NCBI GenBank assembly: GCA_022614795.1
Contig: JAKEHX010000241.1
Span: 1-16,217 of the forward strand
Direction of reading: 5' to 3'
DNA from: Planctomycetaceae bacterium
Lineage (GTDB): Bacteria > Planctomycetota > Planctomycetia > Pirellulales > Pirellulaceae
Length of the DNA: 16,217 nucleotides
Positions 1 through 6,732 of the stretch are shown here, piece after piece. Every line of letters starts with the position of its first letter. The first letter of the stretch is position 1. A model generated the notes under the pieces. It was not told the DNA's origin, did not search any database, and worked only from the letters and a program-made list of their open reading frames with translations. Both the position numbers and the translations under genes were made by a program.

Positions 1-2
1 AG

Positions 3-101
3 ACCCACTTGAACTGTCCGAGCATGAAGCCCCAGTTCGCCTCGGTGCCGATGCTGGGAATGTCCTCCATCACCGAATACTTCATCGCCGCCAGCATCTG
101 G
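3..101 (+). pseudogene. Upstream coding segment of the DUF1598 gene, out of frame with the rest
   Basis: Reading from base 3 gives an open frame with coding-like, G/C-ending codons up to about base 100, including stretches such as FASVPMLGMSSITEYFIAAS. After that the same frame loses codon bias and stops at 138-140. From about base 101 the next frame takes over (GWKIDENANYVGV) and runs without a stop into the DUF1598 gene. A one-base loss near 97-100 would join the two smoothly as ...AASI-x-GWKID. I infer a frameshift, either a real mutation or a sequencing or assembly error. The gene's true start lies left of the window. Confidence 0.4.
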
Positions 102-136
102 GCTGGAAGATCGACGAGAACGCGAACTATGTCGGT

Positions 137-1045
137 GTGACGACGGGCCGGCCGGTGCTGCGGCTGGAGGACTTGATGGTCGCGCTTCGCACGGTCCACG
201 AAGCCCGCCAGGGCGGGATCACGGTTTCGATCGACCCGACCGAAGAAGGCCGGCAGCGGCTGGCCCAGTTGAAGAGCCAGCTTACGAAGTTCACAAGTGA
301 GACGGCCGCCGCCTTTGAGAAGGCAATGGGCCCGCAGCAGATCAAGATCACCGGCGTGCCCGAGACGACTCGCTTCGCCCGCATGCTGTTTTGCAGCGAC
401 TACCACATGAAGCGGATTGCCATGAACCTCGATCCGTCGCCGGTCAAAGGGCTGCCCGGCTACGTCGATATGCTCAAGCAAGGGCGATCCACGCCGGCGA
501 ACATCATGCCGCGGTGGTGGCTGGCTTGCAATTATGAGCCGCTGGCCAAGAGCCCCGACGGCCTGGCGTGGGAAATTCGCGGGCCGGGTGTGAAGGTGAT
601 GACCGAGGACGAACTGATCGGCGAGGACGGCAGCGTCAAAGGGACCGGCAAGGCGAATCCGACCGCGCAGAAGTGGGCCGATCTGATGACCGCGAAATAC
701 GACGAGCTGTCGGTGAAGCAGCCCGTGTTTGGCGAGCTTCGCAACTTGATGGACCTGTGCGTCGTGGCCGCACTCATTGCCAAGGAAGACATGCTGGCCA
801 AGGCGAAGCTGGAGATTCCGGCGATCGCCTCCAAGAGCAGCAAAATGGAGCCGAGCTACTGGCATGCTCCCAAGACGGTGCCGACGCAGGTCAGCGCAAC
901 CCGTGGCGGCGGCGGAGTAATCATCACTGCCTCGGGCGGCGTGGACATCTCGTCGTGGCAAGTGGCCGACAAGTCGGTCGAGAATGCCACGGTCGGCGAA
1001 GTCCGCGCCAAATCGGCCAAGACGGGCAGCCTGTGGTGGAACTAG
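137..1045 (+). CDS. DUF1598 domain-containing protein (C-terminal part)
   Basis: This is the C-terminal 302 residues of a DUF1598 protein, a family of unknown function found mainly in Planctomycetota. I recognise the family from conserved blocks in order: TGRPVLRLEDLMVALR at the start, SIDPTEEGRQRL (about 32-43), DYHMKRIAMNLDPSPVKGLPGY (about 88-109), PRWWLACNYEP (about 125-135), WEIRGPGVKVMTEDEL (about 144-159) and AQKWADLMTAKYDEL (about 177-191), then FGELRNLMDLCVVAALIA. The GTG at 137 is only the first start codon in the surviving frame. Family similarity clearly begins earlier (about base 101), so this start is probably not real. See the frameshift noted upstream. No membrane segment is visible in the part present. 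The product ends in a Gly/Ser-rich tail closing with LWWN. A hairpin terminator lies about 80 nt downstream. No catalytic residues are known to me for this family. Confidence 0.85.
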   Translation: MTTGRPVLRLEDLMVALRTVHEARQGGITVSIDPTEEGRQRLAQLKSQLTKFTSETAAAFEKAMGPQQIKITGVPETTRFARMLFCSDYHMKRIAMNLDPSPVKGLPGYVDMLKQGRSTPANIMPRWWLACNYEPLAKSPDGLAWEIRGPGVKVMTEDELIGEDGSVKGTGKANPTAQKWADLMTAKYDELSVKQPVFGELRNLMDLCVVAALIAKEDMLAKAKLEIPAIASKSSKMEPSYWHAPKTVPTQVSATRGGGGVIITASGGVDISSWQVADKSVENATVGEVRAKSAKTGSLWWN

Positions 1046-1072
1046 GCCCGCGGCGCGAGGCGACCGGCGGTT

Positions 1073-1112
1073 AGCCACGAATGAAACACGGTAGCCACGG
1101 ATGAAACACGGA
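1073..1112 (+). repeat. Two tandem 20-bp direct repeats
   Basis: The unit agccacgRatgaaacacgg plus one base occurs twice back to back (1073-1092 and 1093-1112) with two mismatches. A partial echo (gattgacacgg) follows. It sits between the DUF1598 stop and the terminator hairpin. Phrases of this type recur in planctomycete intergenic DNA as far as I remember. No function is known to me. Confidence 0.7.
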
Positions 1113-1124
1113 TTGACACGGAAC

Positions 1125-1158
1125 AAGCACCAAACACTCAGGCGGGTGTTTGGTGCTT
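1125..1158 (+). terminator. Hairpin terminator after the DUF1598 gene
   Basis: A perfect 13-bp stem pairs aagcaccaaacac (1125-1137) with gtgtttggtgctt (1146-1158) around an 8-nt loop. It is followed by a T-rich stretch (tgcttttg), as expected for intrinsic termination of + strand transcription. It lies 80 nt after the stop codon, with no gene between. Confidence 0.75.
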
Positions 1159-1321
1159 TGCTTTTGATGTTGAGTTGCAAGAAACAGAGGGACTGCGGAT
1201 TTCGCGAAGGACGAGTTGCATGAGCCACCGCGTCCATCGGAATTGCACCTGGCATAATCGGCACATCCCGCACGACCCGCGACTGCGGTTGGACCTCTTC
1301 GCGTTGTAGCGCGCCGGCATT

Positions 1322-1350
1322 TTGACCGGCCCTAGGCGCCAACCTACGCT
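1322..1350 (+). promoter_or_regulatory. Possible sigma70-type promoter for the AAA+ ATPase gene
   Basis: TTGACC at 1322-1327 matches the -35 consensus at five of six bases. After a 17-nt spacer comes TACGCT (1345-1350), which matches the -10 consensus at only three of six. It would give a leader of about 90 nt before the ATG at 1450. Apart from this, the 290-nt gap between the upstream terminator and the ATPase start shows nothing recognisable. Confidence 0.25.
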
Positions 1351-1449
1351 TCCTGGGGAAGCTCGTTGCTCCGAGCGTTTCCTGCCGGCGGCTCCGTTGC
1401 CAATAGCACCGCCGAGCCACCACTTCGTTCTCGTAAAGGCACACCAGCC

Positions 1450-2946
1450 ATGAGCAAAGGTAACGATTCCGGGCTCTTGCAGCTTCTGAAGAAAGATGCC
1501 AAGGGGGGCGATCCGTGGGCTTCTTTGGCAGCGAAAGCTCCGCAGGAGGATGAAGGCCATGCGGGCGATTCGAAGCTGAACGACATGCTGCGGCGGATCG
1601 GCGAGCTGGCCAGCGGCGAAGGCCAGGAGAAAGGCCGGATCGGCGCGCAGGTCCGCGGTGTCGTCTCGACGATCGTGGACGGAGCCGAAGAGTTCGTGCC
1701 GATCGAGCCGACCGACATCCGCGATGCAGGCCTGACCGAAAGCGAAGTCGAGTCTCTCGCCCTGAAGTACCTCCTGGCCCGCGGCGATTCGTCCGGCCGC
1801 GACATCGCCGACCAGGTAAAGCTGCCGTTTGTCATGGTCGAGCCGCTGCTGCGGCAGCTCAAGTTCGACCAATTGCTCGTTTATCGCGGCGCGTCGCAGA
1901 TGAACGACTACGTCTATCAGCTCACCGACCTGGGCCGCGAGCGGGCCCGCCGGTTCATGGACCATTGCACGTACTTCGGTTCGGCCCCGGTAGCCCTTTC
2001 CGACTACATCGTCTCGGTCAAACGCCAATCGCTCGAGCAGCAGCATCCCACCGAAGGCGATCTGCGGCGGGCCTTCGACGACATCCTGATCAACGAGCGC
2101 ATGCTCAACCGCCTGGGCCCGGCCATCAACTCGGGCCGCGGCATGTTCCTCTTCGGCCGGGCCGGCAACGGCAAGACGACAATCGCCGAGCGGGTGACCA
2201 AGGCCTTCGGCCAGTTCATCTGGATTCCCCGGTCGATCGGCGTGGACGGCGAAGTGATGCGGCTGTTTGACCCGGTGAACCACGAAGAATGCCCGCTGCC
2301 GCCCAATACGGAGCTGCTCAACCAGTCGCAGATCGACCAGCGGTGGGTCCGCATTCGCCGCCCCACGATCGTCGTCGGTGGCGAACTCACGCTGGAAAAC
2401 CTGGAAGTCACACTCAACCGCTCCACGGGCATCAGCGAATCGCCGCTCCAGCTGAAGAGCAACTGCGGCACGCTGGTGGTCGACGACTTCGGCCGCCAGA
2501 AGATGAGTATCGACTCGCTGCTCAACCGCTGGATCGTGCCGCTGGAAAAGCGCATGGACTTTCTCAACATGCCCAACGGCAAGAAAATCCAGGTGCCGTT
2601 CGACCAGCTCATCATCTTCTCGACCAACCTCGAGCCGCGGGACCTGGTCGATGAAGCATTCCTCCGCCGTATCCCGTACAAGATCGAGATCATCGATCCG
2701 ACCGAGCAGGAGTTCCGCGACCTGGTCAAGATGATGTGCGGCAGGCTCGGATTCACCTACGACGAGAGGCCGGTCGATTACCTCATCGAGACGCACTACA
2801 GGAAGGTGAACCGGCCGTTCCGCTGTTGCCAGCCGCGCGACCTGTTGCAGCAGGTGCGGAACTACTGCCTGTTCCGCAAGACCCCGCCGAAGCTGAGCGA
2901 GGAGTACTTTGATCTCGCCTGCGAGAACTATTTCGCGGTGATGTAA
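1450..2946 (+). CDS. AAA+ ATPase with N-terminal winged-helix-like domain
   Basis: A 498-residue cytoplasmic P-loop ATPase. The first 60 residues are charged and low in structure. Residues about 100-165 look like a winged helix (ALKYLLARGDSSGRDIADQV and what follows). The AAA+ core begins near residue 190. Walker A is GRAGNGKT at 236-243, Walker B is VVDDFG at 343-348, a sensor-1 type FSTN ends near 393, and FLRR at 404-407 carries candidate arginine fingers. A helical lid follows. I chose the ATG at 1450 over the in-frame one at 1366 because the extra 28 residues are Pro/Ser/Arg-rich and unlike the rest, and AAAGG lies upstream of 1450. I recognise this as a planctomycete protein type but know no assigned role. 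ATP hydrolysis is well supported; the partner or substrate is unknown. No functional partner gene is adjacent: the upstream side has a terminator and the downstream side a palindrome cluster. Confidence 0.85.
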   Translation: MSKGNDSGLLQLLKKDAKGGDPWASLAAKAPQEDEGHAGDSKLNDMLRRIGELASGEGQEKGRIGAQVRGVVSTIVDGAEEFVPIEPTDIRDAGLTESEVESLALKYLLARGDSSGRDIADQVKLPFVMVEPLLRQLKFDQLLVYRGASQMNDYVYQLTDLGRERARRFMDHCTYFGSAPVALSDYIVSVKRQSLEQQHPTEGDLRRAFDDILINERMLNRLGPAINSGRGMFLFGRAGNGKTTIAERVTKAFGQFIWIPRSIGVDGEVMRLFDPVNHEECPLPPNTELLNQSQIDQRWVRIRRPTIVVGGELTLENLEVTLNRSTGISESPLQLKSNCGTLVVDDFGRQKMSIDSLLNRWIVPLEKRMDFLNMPNGKKIQVPFDQLIIFSTNLEPRDLVDEAFLRRIPYKIEIIDPTEQEFRDLVKMMCGRLGFTYDERPVDYLIETHYRKVNRPFRCCQPRDLLQQVRNYCLFRKTPPKLSEEYFDLACENYFAVM

Positions 2947-2950
2947 GTAG

Positions 2951-3049
2951 TCCCACACTCCGTGTGGGACATGAGTCTCGCGTCGGCCTGGCTGCATTGA
3001 TCTGACCCACACGGAGTGTGGGCCTACGAGTGTAGGCCAGCCGCTGGCC
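2951..3049. repeat. Cluster of nested short palindromes
   Basis: Four hairpins lie within 100 nt after the ATPase stop. The first is an 8-bp stem with a tcc loop (2951-2969). The second is a 7-bp stem with a gga loop (3006-3022), and its 17 nt are the exact reverse complement of 2952-2968. Then come ggcctac/gtaggcc (3021-3038) and ggccag/ctggcc (3035-3049), which share bases with their neighbours and so could form alternative structures. No T-run follows, so this looks more like a REP-type or small mobile palindrome than a simple terminator, though it may also stop transcription. Confidence 0.65.
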
Positions 3050-3125
3050 CAAGAAGAGTTGCCGCGCTCCGCGCGACCAGCGACAATCAAGTCATTGCGA
3101 TTTCCGCCTAACCCCCTAGGCCGCG

Positions 3126-4580
3126 ATGACTTTCATTCCACCAGCCGCGACTCTCCCTTCTGCCGTCGCCCGCCGCACTTTCCTGTCGCAAACGGGCGTC
3201 AGCCTCGGCAGCATGGCCCTCTCGTCGCTCCTGGCCCGGTCGCTCCCGGCTGCTGGTGCCAGCGACGCGAAGTCGCGCGGCGCGATTCGCGACTTCCATC
3301 ATCCGCCGCGGATCAAGCGGGTGATCTGGCTCTACATGGCGGGCGGACCAAGCCACCTGGAAACGTTCGATTACAAGCCGGAGCTGGCCAGGCGGTCGGG
3401 CGAGCCGATGCCCGAATCGTTCACCAAAGGGCAGCCGATCGCCCAGCTTCAGGGCCGCTCGCAGCTGGCGATTCTCGGGCCGCTCTTCGATTTCTCGCCC
3501 CGCGGCCGCTCGGGGCAGATGGTCAGCTCGGCCCTGCCGCACATCGCGGGCATCGCCGACGAGATTTGCATCGTGCGTTCGATGGTCACCGAGGCGATCA
3601 ACCACGACCCGGCCCACACGTTCATGAACACGGGGACCACGATCAGCGGCCGGCCCAGCATGGGCTCGTGGCTGACCTATGGCCTGGGGAGCGAAGCCGA
3701 CGATCTGCCGGGATTCGTCGTCCTGACCAGTTTTGCCGGCCGCAGCCCGCAGCCGATCAGCAACCGCATGTGGCACAACGGCTTCCTGCCGGGCAAGTTC
3801 CAGGGGATCAAGTTCAGCTCGACGGGCACTGCCGTGGAATATATCGATCGGCCGGCAGGCATCAGCCAGCGGCAGCAGCGGGACGTGATCGACGCTGTCC
3901 GCACATTGAACAACGCTGAGAATCGATCGGTTCGCGACGCCGAAATCGACACACGGCTGGCGCAATACGAGATGGCGTTCAAGATGCAGATGAGCGTGCC
4001 GCGGCTGATGGACTTTGCGGACGAATCGCAAGCCACGCTGGACCTGTATGGCGCCCAGCCCGGCGACGGCTCGTTCGCCAGCAACTGCATCCTGGCCCGG
4101 CGGATGGCCGAACGGGGTGTGCGGTTCATTCAGCTTTACCACCGCGACTGGGACCATCACAACGACCTCAAGCACTTCGTGGGCGTCTGTGCCGGTGCGT
4201 GCGACCGGCCCTCCGCCGCCCTGATCCAGGACCTGAAGCAGCGCGGCATGCTCGACGAAACGCTCGTCATTTGGGGCGGCGAATTCGGCCGCACGCCGAT
4301 GGCCCAGGACGGCAAAGGCGAGCAGCTTGGCCGCGACCACCACATGAAAGGCTTCTCGATGTGGCTGGCCGGCGGCGGCATCAAGCCGGGCCTGACCTAC
4401 GGCGCGACCGACGAGCTGGGCTACAACTCGGTCGAGAACATCGTCCACGTCCACGACCTGCACGCGACGATCCTGCACCTGTTGGGCATCGACCACGAGC
4501 GCTTCACCTACCGCTGGCAGGGACGCGATTTTCGACTGACGGATGTGAAGGGGCATGTGGTGAGGGACATCCTGGTTTGA
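3126..4580 (+). CDS. DUF1501 family protein with Tat signal
   Basis: A 484-residue protein of the DUF1501 family, which belongs to the alkaline phosphatase/sulfatase-like superfamily and is greatly expanded in Planctomycetota. The N-terminus carries a twin-arginine signal: ARRTFLSQTG at 15-24, followed by a hydrophobic stretch SMALSSLLA, so the protein is probably exported folded. Family blocks seen in order are WLYMAGGPSHLETFD (68-82), DPAHTFMNTG, an Ala/Arg-rich helix before GVRFIQLYHRDWDHH, WGGEFGRTP (383-391), DHHMKGFSMWLAGGG and a C-terminal VHDLHATILHLLGIDH. The His/Asp-rich motifs suggest a metal-dependent hydrolase fold, but no substrate is established. DUF1501 genes usually sit next to a DUF1549/DUF1553 cytochrome-like partner; none is present here, so this copy is an orphan. 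The ATG at 3126 has no clear ribosome binding site but places the Tat motif correctly. The next gene starts 24 nt downstream. Confidence 0.93.
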   Translation: MTFIPPAATLPSAVARRTFLSQTGVSLGSMALSSLLARSLPAAGASDAKSRGAIRDFHHPPRIKRVIWLYMAGGPSHLETFDYKPELARRSGEPMPESFTKGQPIAQLQGRSQLAILGPLFDFSPRGRSGQMVSSALPHIAGIADEICIVRSMVTEAINHDPAHTFMNTGTTISGRPSMGSWLTYGLGSEADDLPGFVVLTSFAGRSPQPISNRMWHNGFLPGKFQGIKFSSTGTAVEYIDRPAGISQRQQRDVIDAVRTLNNAENRSVRDAEIDTRLAQYEMAFKMQMSVPRLMDFADESQATLDLYGAQPGDGSFASNCILARRMAERGVRFIQLYHRDWDHHNDLKHFVGVCAGACDRPSAALIQDLKQRGMLDETLVIWGGEFGRTPMAQDGKGEQLGRDHHMKGFSMWLAGGGIKPGLTYGATDELGYNSVENIVHVHDLHATILHLLGIDHERFTYRWQGRDFRLTDVKGHVVRDILV

Positions 4581-4604
4581 GCAGTTGCATTCATCGCTGA
4601 CACA

Positions 4605-5051
4605 ATGCCCATCCCCGCGCTGACCGCCGACGGCCTGCTTCCCGACGGCATTTATGATTGCATGCTGGACGAAATTCGCGACCAATTCGGAAGTTTTCAG
4701 CGAACCGATCGGCGGTGCAGGCTGTTTGAGCGGCTGGAGGCGTTCGTACGTACAGCGAAAACGAGCGGAATCGTTGTGGCGGTTGTTGTGGACGGGAGCT
4801 TTGTAACAGGCAAGGACGCGCCCAGCGACGTGGACGTGATCGTCGTGCTGCGTGCCGACCACGATTACGGCGCGATTCTCCGCCCGACGGAGTATAATGT
4901 GGTATCGACTGGGCAGATCCGCCGCGTGTTTCGAATCGATGCCTTGATCGCCCGCGAGGGGACTGAAGAGCTTCACAGGTACGTTTCTCTGTTTAGCCGA
5001 CTTCGCGACGAACCCAACCGTAGCAAAGGCATGTTGAGGCTACCGATATGA
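4605..5051 (+). CDS. Minimal nucleotidyltransferase-like protein (DUF6932-like)
   Basis: A 148-residue protein with the hallmark of the pol-beta-type nucleotidyltransferase fold. GSF at 64-66 is followed by TGKDAPSDVDVIVVL, with the two metal-binding acidic residues at D75 and D77. The N-terminus (PALTADGLLPDGIYDC) resembles the start of DUF6932-type proteins, where a target is often described as LP.GiH. A third catalytic acid is not obvious: E942-type positions cannot be assigned by eye, and D104 (near VFRIDALIA) is a candidate. The start at 4605 lies 24 nt after the DUF1501 stop without a strong ribosome binding site, so the gene may be read from the upstream transcript. Its stop overlaps the next start by 4 nt (ATGA), typical of coupled partners. 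Such proteins can be toxin, antitoxin or housekeeping enzymes; which applies here cannot be decided from sequence alone. Confidence 0.75.
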   Translation: MPIPALTADGLLPDGIYDCMLDEIRDQFGSFQRTDRRCRLFERLEAFVRTAKTSGIVVAVVVDGSFVTGKDAPSDVDVIVVLRADHDYGAILRPTEYNVVSTGQIRRVFRIDALIAREGTEELHRYVSLFSRLRDEPNRSKGMLRLPI

Positions 5052-5299
5052 TCAAAAGCGACGAACAGATGCAGGTGAATCTCGACTTGATCGAGTCAAT
5101 GTACCACGCCATCGCGCGCTTGCGCCGTGAAATCGCTCCCTTGAACTATCGCAATTACGAGATCATGGCCGAGGGGCCGATCGAGCAGATTCGCCGCCTG
5201 CGGCAGGAAATCGACGACTATCTTGGAGTGCGATACGCGCAGGACACGGGTGCTGAATCGGGCGCTGCAATTGAATCCGAACAGCACGCCGCGCCTTGA
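5048..5299 (+). CDS. Small helical protein coupled to the nucleotidyltransferase-like gene
   Basis: An 83-residue, charged, mostly helical protein with no signal peptide or membrane segment. A central block reads LRREIAPLNYRNYEIMAEGP, then an IEQIRRLRQEIDDYLG helix. I recall this N.RN...MAEGP.EQIR.L..EID.Y pattern as a recurring small protein family without assigned function. The last 20 residues are Ala/Glu-rich and probably disordered. It starts on the ATG that overlaps the upstream stop (ATGA at 5048-5051), which argues for translational coupling and a shared function with the nucleotidyltransferase-like protein. An antitoxin or accessory-subunit role is possible inference only. It is not a HEPN protein: the RxxxxH motif is absent. 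Confidence 0.75.
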   Translation: MIKSDEQMQVNLDLIESMYHAIARLRREIAPLNYRNYEIMAEGPIEQIRRLRQEIDDYLGVRYAQDTGAESGAAIESEQHAAP

Positions 5300-5835
5300 T
5301 CGCACGCCGCCTGGATGCATATCCCTTGCCCCCCACACACCAAGAACACAAAGCCGAAGGGCCGCAGTCCGTTCGCTGCGCGGTCATCACCGTCAGCGAT
5401 ACGCGCACTCTGGAAACCGACACGGGCGGGCAGACGGTGATTGTGTACCTGACCGGCGCGGGGCACACGGTCGTGGCCCGCGAGATCATTCCCGACGAGC
5501 CGGCGCGGATGCGGCCGCTGCTTCAGTCGCTGCGCGAGCGCGACGACGTCGATGCGATCCTGTTGACGGGCGGCACCGGGATCACCAGTCGCGACCAGAC
5601 CTACGAGACCGTCAGCTCGCTCCTCGAGCGGCCGCTGCCCGGCTATGGCGAGGTGTTCCGGATGCTCAGCTTTCAGGAGATCGGCCCGGCTGCGATCCTC
5701 AGCCGGGCGGTCGGCGGCCTGCTCGGCCGCAAGGTGCTCCTGACCATGCCCGGCTCGCCGGCCGCGGTGCGGCTGGCGATGGAGAAGATCATCGTGCCCG
5801 AGCTGCCTCACCTGGTGCGGGAAGCTCGGCGCTAA
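5296..5835 (+). CDS. moaB: MoaB/MogA-type molybdenum cofactor biosynthesis protein
   Basis: Cytoplasmic protein of the MoaB/MogA family, which adenylylates molybdopterin before molybdenum insertion during molybdenum cofactor synthesis. Seen directly: CAVITVSDTRTLETDTGG near the N-terminus, the substrate-binding TGGTGITSRDQT (91-102), GEVFRMLSFQEIG, AILSRAVGG and MPGSPAAV. The MLSFQEIG and PGSP blocks resemble E. coli MoaB more than MogA. The length (about 170-179) also fits MoaB. The start is uncertain. No ATG is in frame, so candidates are TTG at 5296, which overlaps the upstream stop (TTGA), and TTG at 5326, just before THQEHKAEGPQSV where family similarity begins. No other cofactor gene is in the window. 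It is convergent with the next - strand gene, 15 nt away. Confidence 0.93.
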   Translation: MIARRLDAYPLPPTHQEHKAEGPQSVRCAVITVSDTRTLETDTGGQTVIVYLTGAGHTVVAREIIPDEPARMRPLLQSLRERDDVDAILLTGGTGITSRDQTYETVSSLLERPLPGYGEVFRMLSFQEIGPAAILSRAVGGLLGRKVLLTMPGSPAAVRLAMEKIIVPELPHLVREARR

Positions 5836-5850
5836 CTGCAACTGCCTGGC

Positions 5851-6579
5851 CTACCGCCTGAAGGGCAACGGACTGCGGAGCGTGCCCACAGGCTCGACCG
5901 GGTCCACTGGATCGTCAAGCGGATCGTCCGGCGTCCACGGATCGGCAAACCCATCCCCGTCCAGATCAAGCTCCGGATCGGTGACGCCGAACTTCTCCAG
6001 GTGCTTGACCTTGCGGACATATTCCTGGTTCGCCTGGGCTTCCATGCGGTCGGCATTCGCAAGCAGATTGGCGTTGCCGTTCCGCTCGGCGATCTGCCGC
6101 AGATGCTCGGCCTGAGCAAGCTTCTTATCGCGCTGCCGCTGGAAATTGGCGAGCTGCTTTTCCTTCTTGTTGTATGGCGTCGTATCGCCCTCGTCCTCGT
6201 CCATGTCTTCGTCCTCGTCGCCCTCGTCCGAATCGTCCTCCTTCTCCTTCTTGGATTTGTCCTTGGCGAACTTATCTTTAGGCGGTTTTTCCTTCGGCGC
6301 CTTTTCTTCTTTGGCGAGCTTATCTTCTTTGGCGACCTTGTCCTCCTTGGCGACTTTATCCTTCTCAGGCTTGTGGCCGTGGGCCACATGGTCCTTTGGC
6401 TGGTGCGCCTTGCCGCCGTGCGCCTTTTGGCCGCCGGCATGGCTCACATGTCTGCCGCCCCCGCCGCCGCCGGCTTTGGCGTGGCCGCCGCCCCCCTTGC
6501 CCCCTTTAGCGCCGAGTGGGCCAACCCATCCAAGGGCGAGCAGAAATACGATGATGGCTACGATTGTTGAAAAACGCAT
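5851..6579 (-). CDS. Secreted Lys/Glu-rich repeat protein with calcium-loop-like motif
   Basis: A 242-residue protein I do not recognise as a named family. Residues 1-24 form a signal peptide (MRFSTIVAIIVFLLALGWVG...), so it is exported. It then shows a Gly/His-rich stretch (25-65) and a Lys/Glu segment built from KEDK(V/L)A units (about 72-110). A run of Asp/Glu (about 112-132) follows, then a helical, coiled-coil-prone region (about 137-195) with phrases such as LRQIAERNGNANLLANADRM. The tail is rich in Asp and Pro and contains DLDGDGFAD, a DxDxDG loop like those of EF-hand, dockerin or thrombospondin-3 calcium sites. The start is supported by GGAG 8 nt upstream. It lies downstream of the amidohydrolase gene on the same strand with a 153-nt gap, so it is probably transcribed separately. 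A role at the cell surface or in mineral/cation binding is inference. Confidence 0.75.
   Translation of the reverse strand: MRFSTIVAIIVFLLALGWVGPLGAKGGKGGGGHAKAGGGGGGRHVSHAGGQKAHGGKAHQPKDHVAHGHKPEKDKVAKEDKVAKEDKLAKEEKAPKEKPPKDKFAKDKSKKEKEDDSDEGDEDEDMDEDEGDTTPYNKKEKQLANFQRQRDKKLAQAEHLRQIAERNGNANLLANADRMEAQANQEYVRKVKHLEKFGVTDPELDLDGDGFADPWTPDDPLDDPVDPVEPVGTLRSPLPFRR
6307..6360 (-). repeat. Three tandem 18-bp units coding for KEDKxA repeats
   Basis: Units at 6307-6324, 6325-6342 and 6343-6360 share the + strand pattern ttctttggcgaNcttNtc. On the - strand they encode six-residue repeats of the type DK(V/L)AKE. More degenerate copies flank them. The unit conserves reading frame, so copy number could vary without breaking the protein. 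Confidence 0.75.
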
Positions 6580-6732
6580 GAGCGGCTCCAGTCTCGCTGG
6601 TGAATCTGCGAAGGGCAGCCTGTGATGTTGCGAATGCTGCTGCCAACAGAAACCCTAGCTCAACTGCCGCCCGCCGGACGGCCAGCGCTTCCGGTCGTCG
6701 CGACCATGCCGCATTTGCCGGCTGCCTAGCGC

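Noticed and set aside
1073..1112. CRISPR array
   Set aside because: Only two adjacent 20-bp units with no spacers between them, and no cas genes in the window.
1138..3090. 650-codon open frame on the - strand opposite the ATPase gene
   Set aside because: GC-rich coding sequence leaves few stops in the opposite frame. The translation is Arg/Val/Asp/His-rich with no known motif, while the + strand carries full AAA+ motifs.
3108..4976. 622-codon open frame on the - strand opposite DUF1501
   Set aside because: Composition shadow of the well-supported DUF1501 and nucleotidyltransferase-like genes; it spans two genes and the gap between them.
5048..5299. HEPN toxin as partner of the nucleotidyltransferase-like protein
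   Set aside because: No RxxxxH motif and shorter than HEPN toxins; kept only as an unknown small helical protein.
6001..6570. 189-codon hydrophobic + strand frame resembling a membrane protein
   Set aside because: Leu/Val runs arise as the reverse complement of Lys/Glu/Asp repeats in the - strand secreted protein, which has a signal peptide and ribosome binding site.
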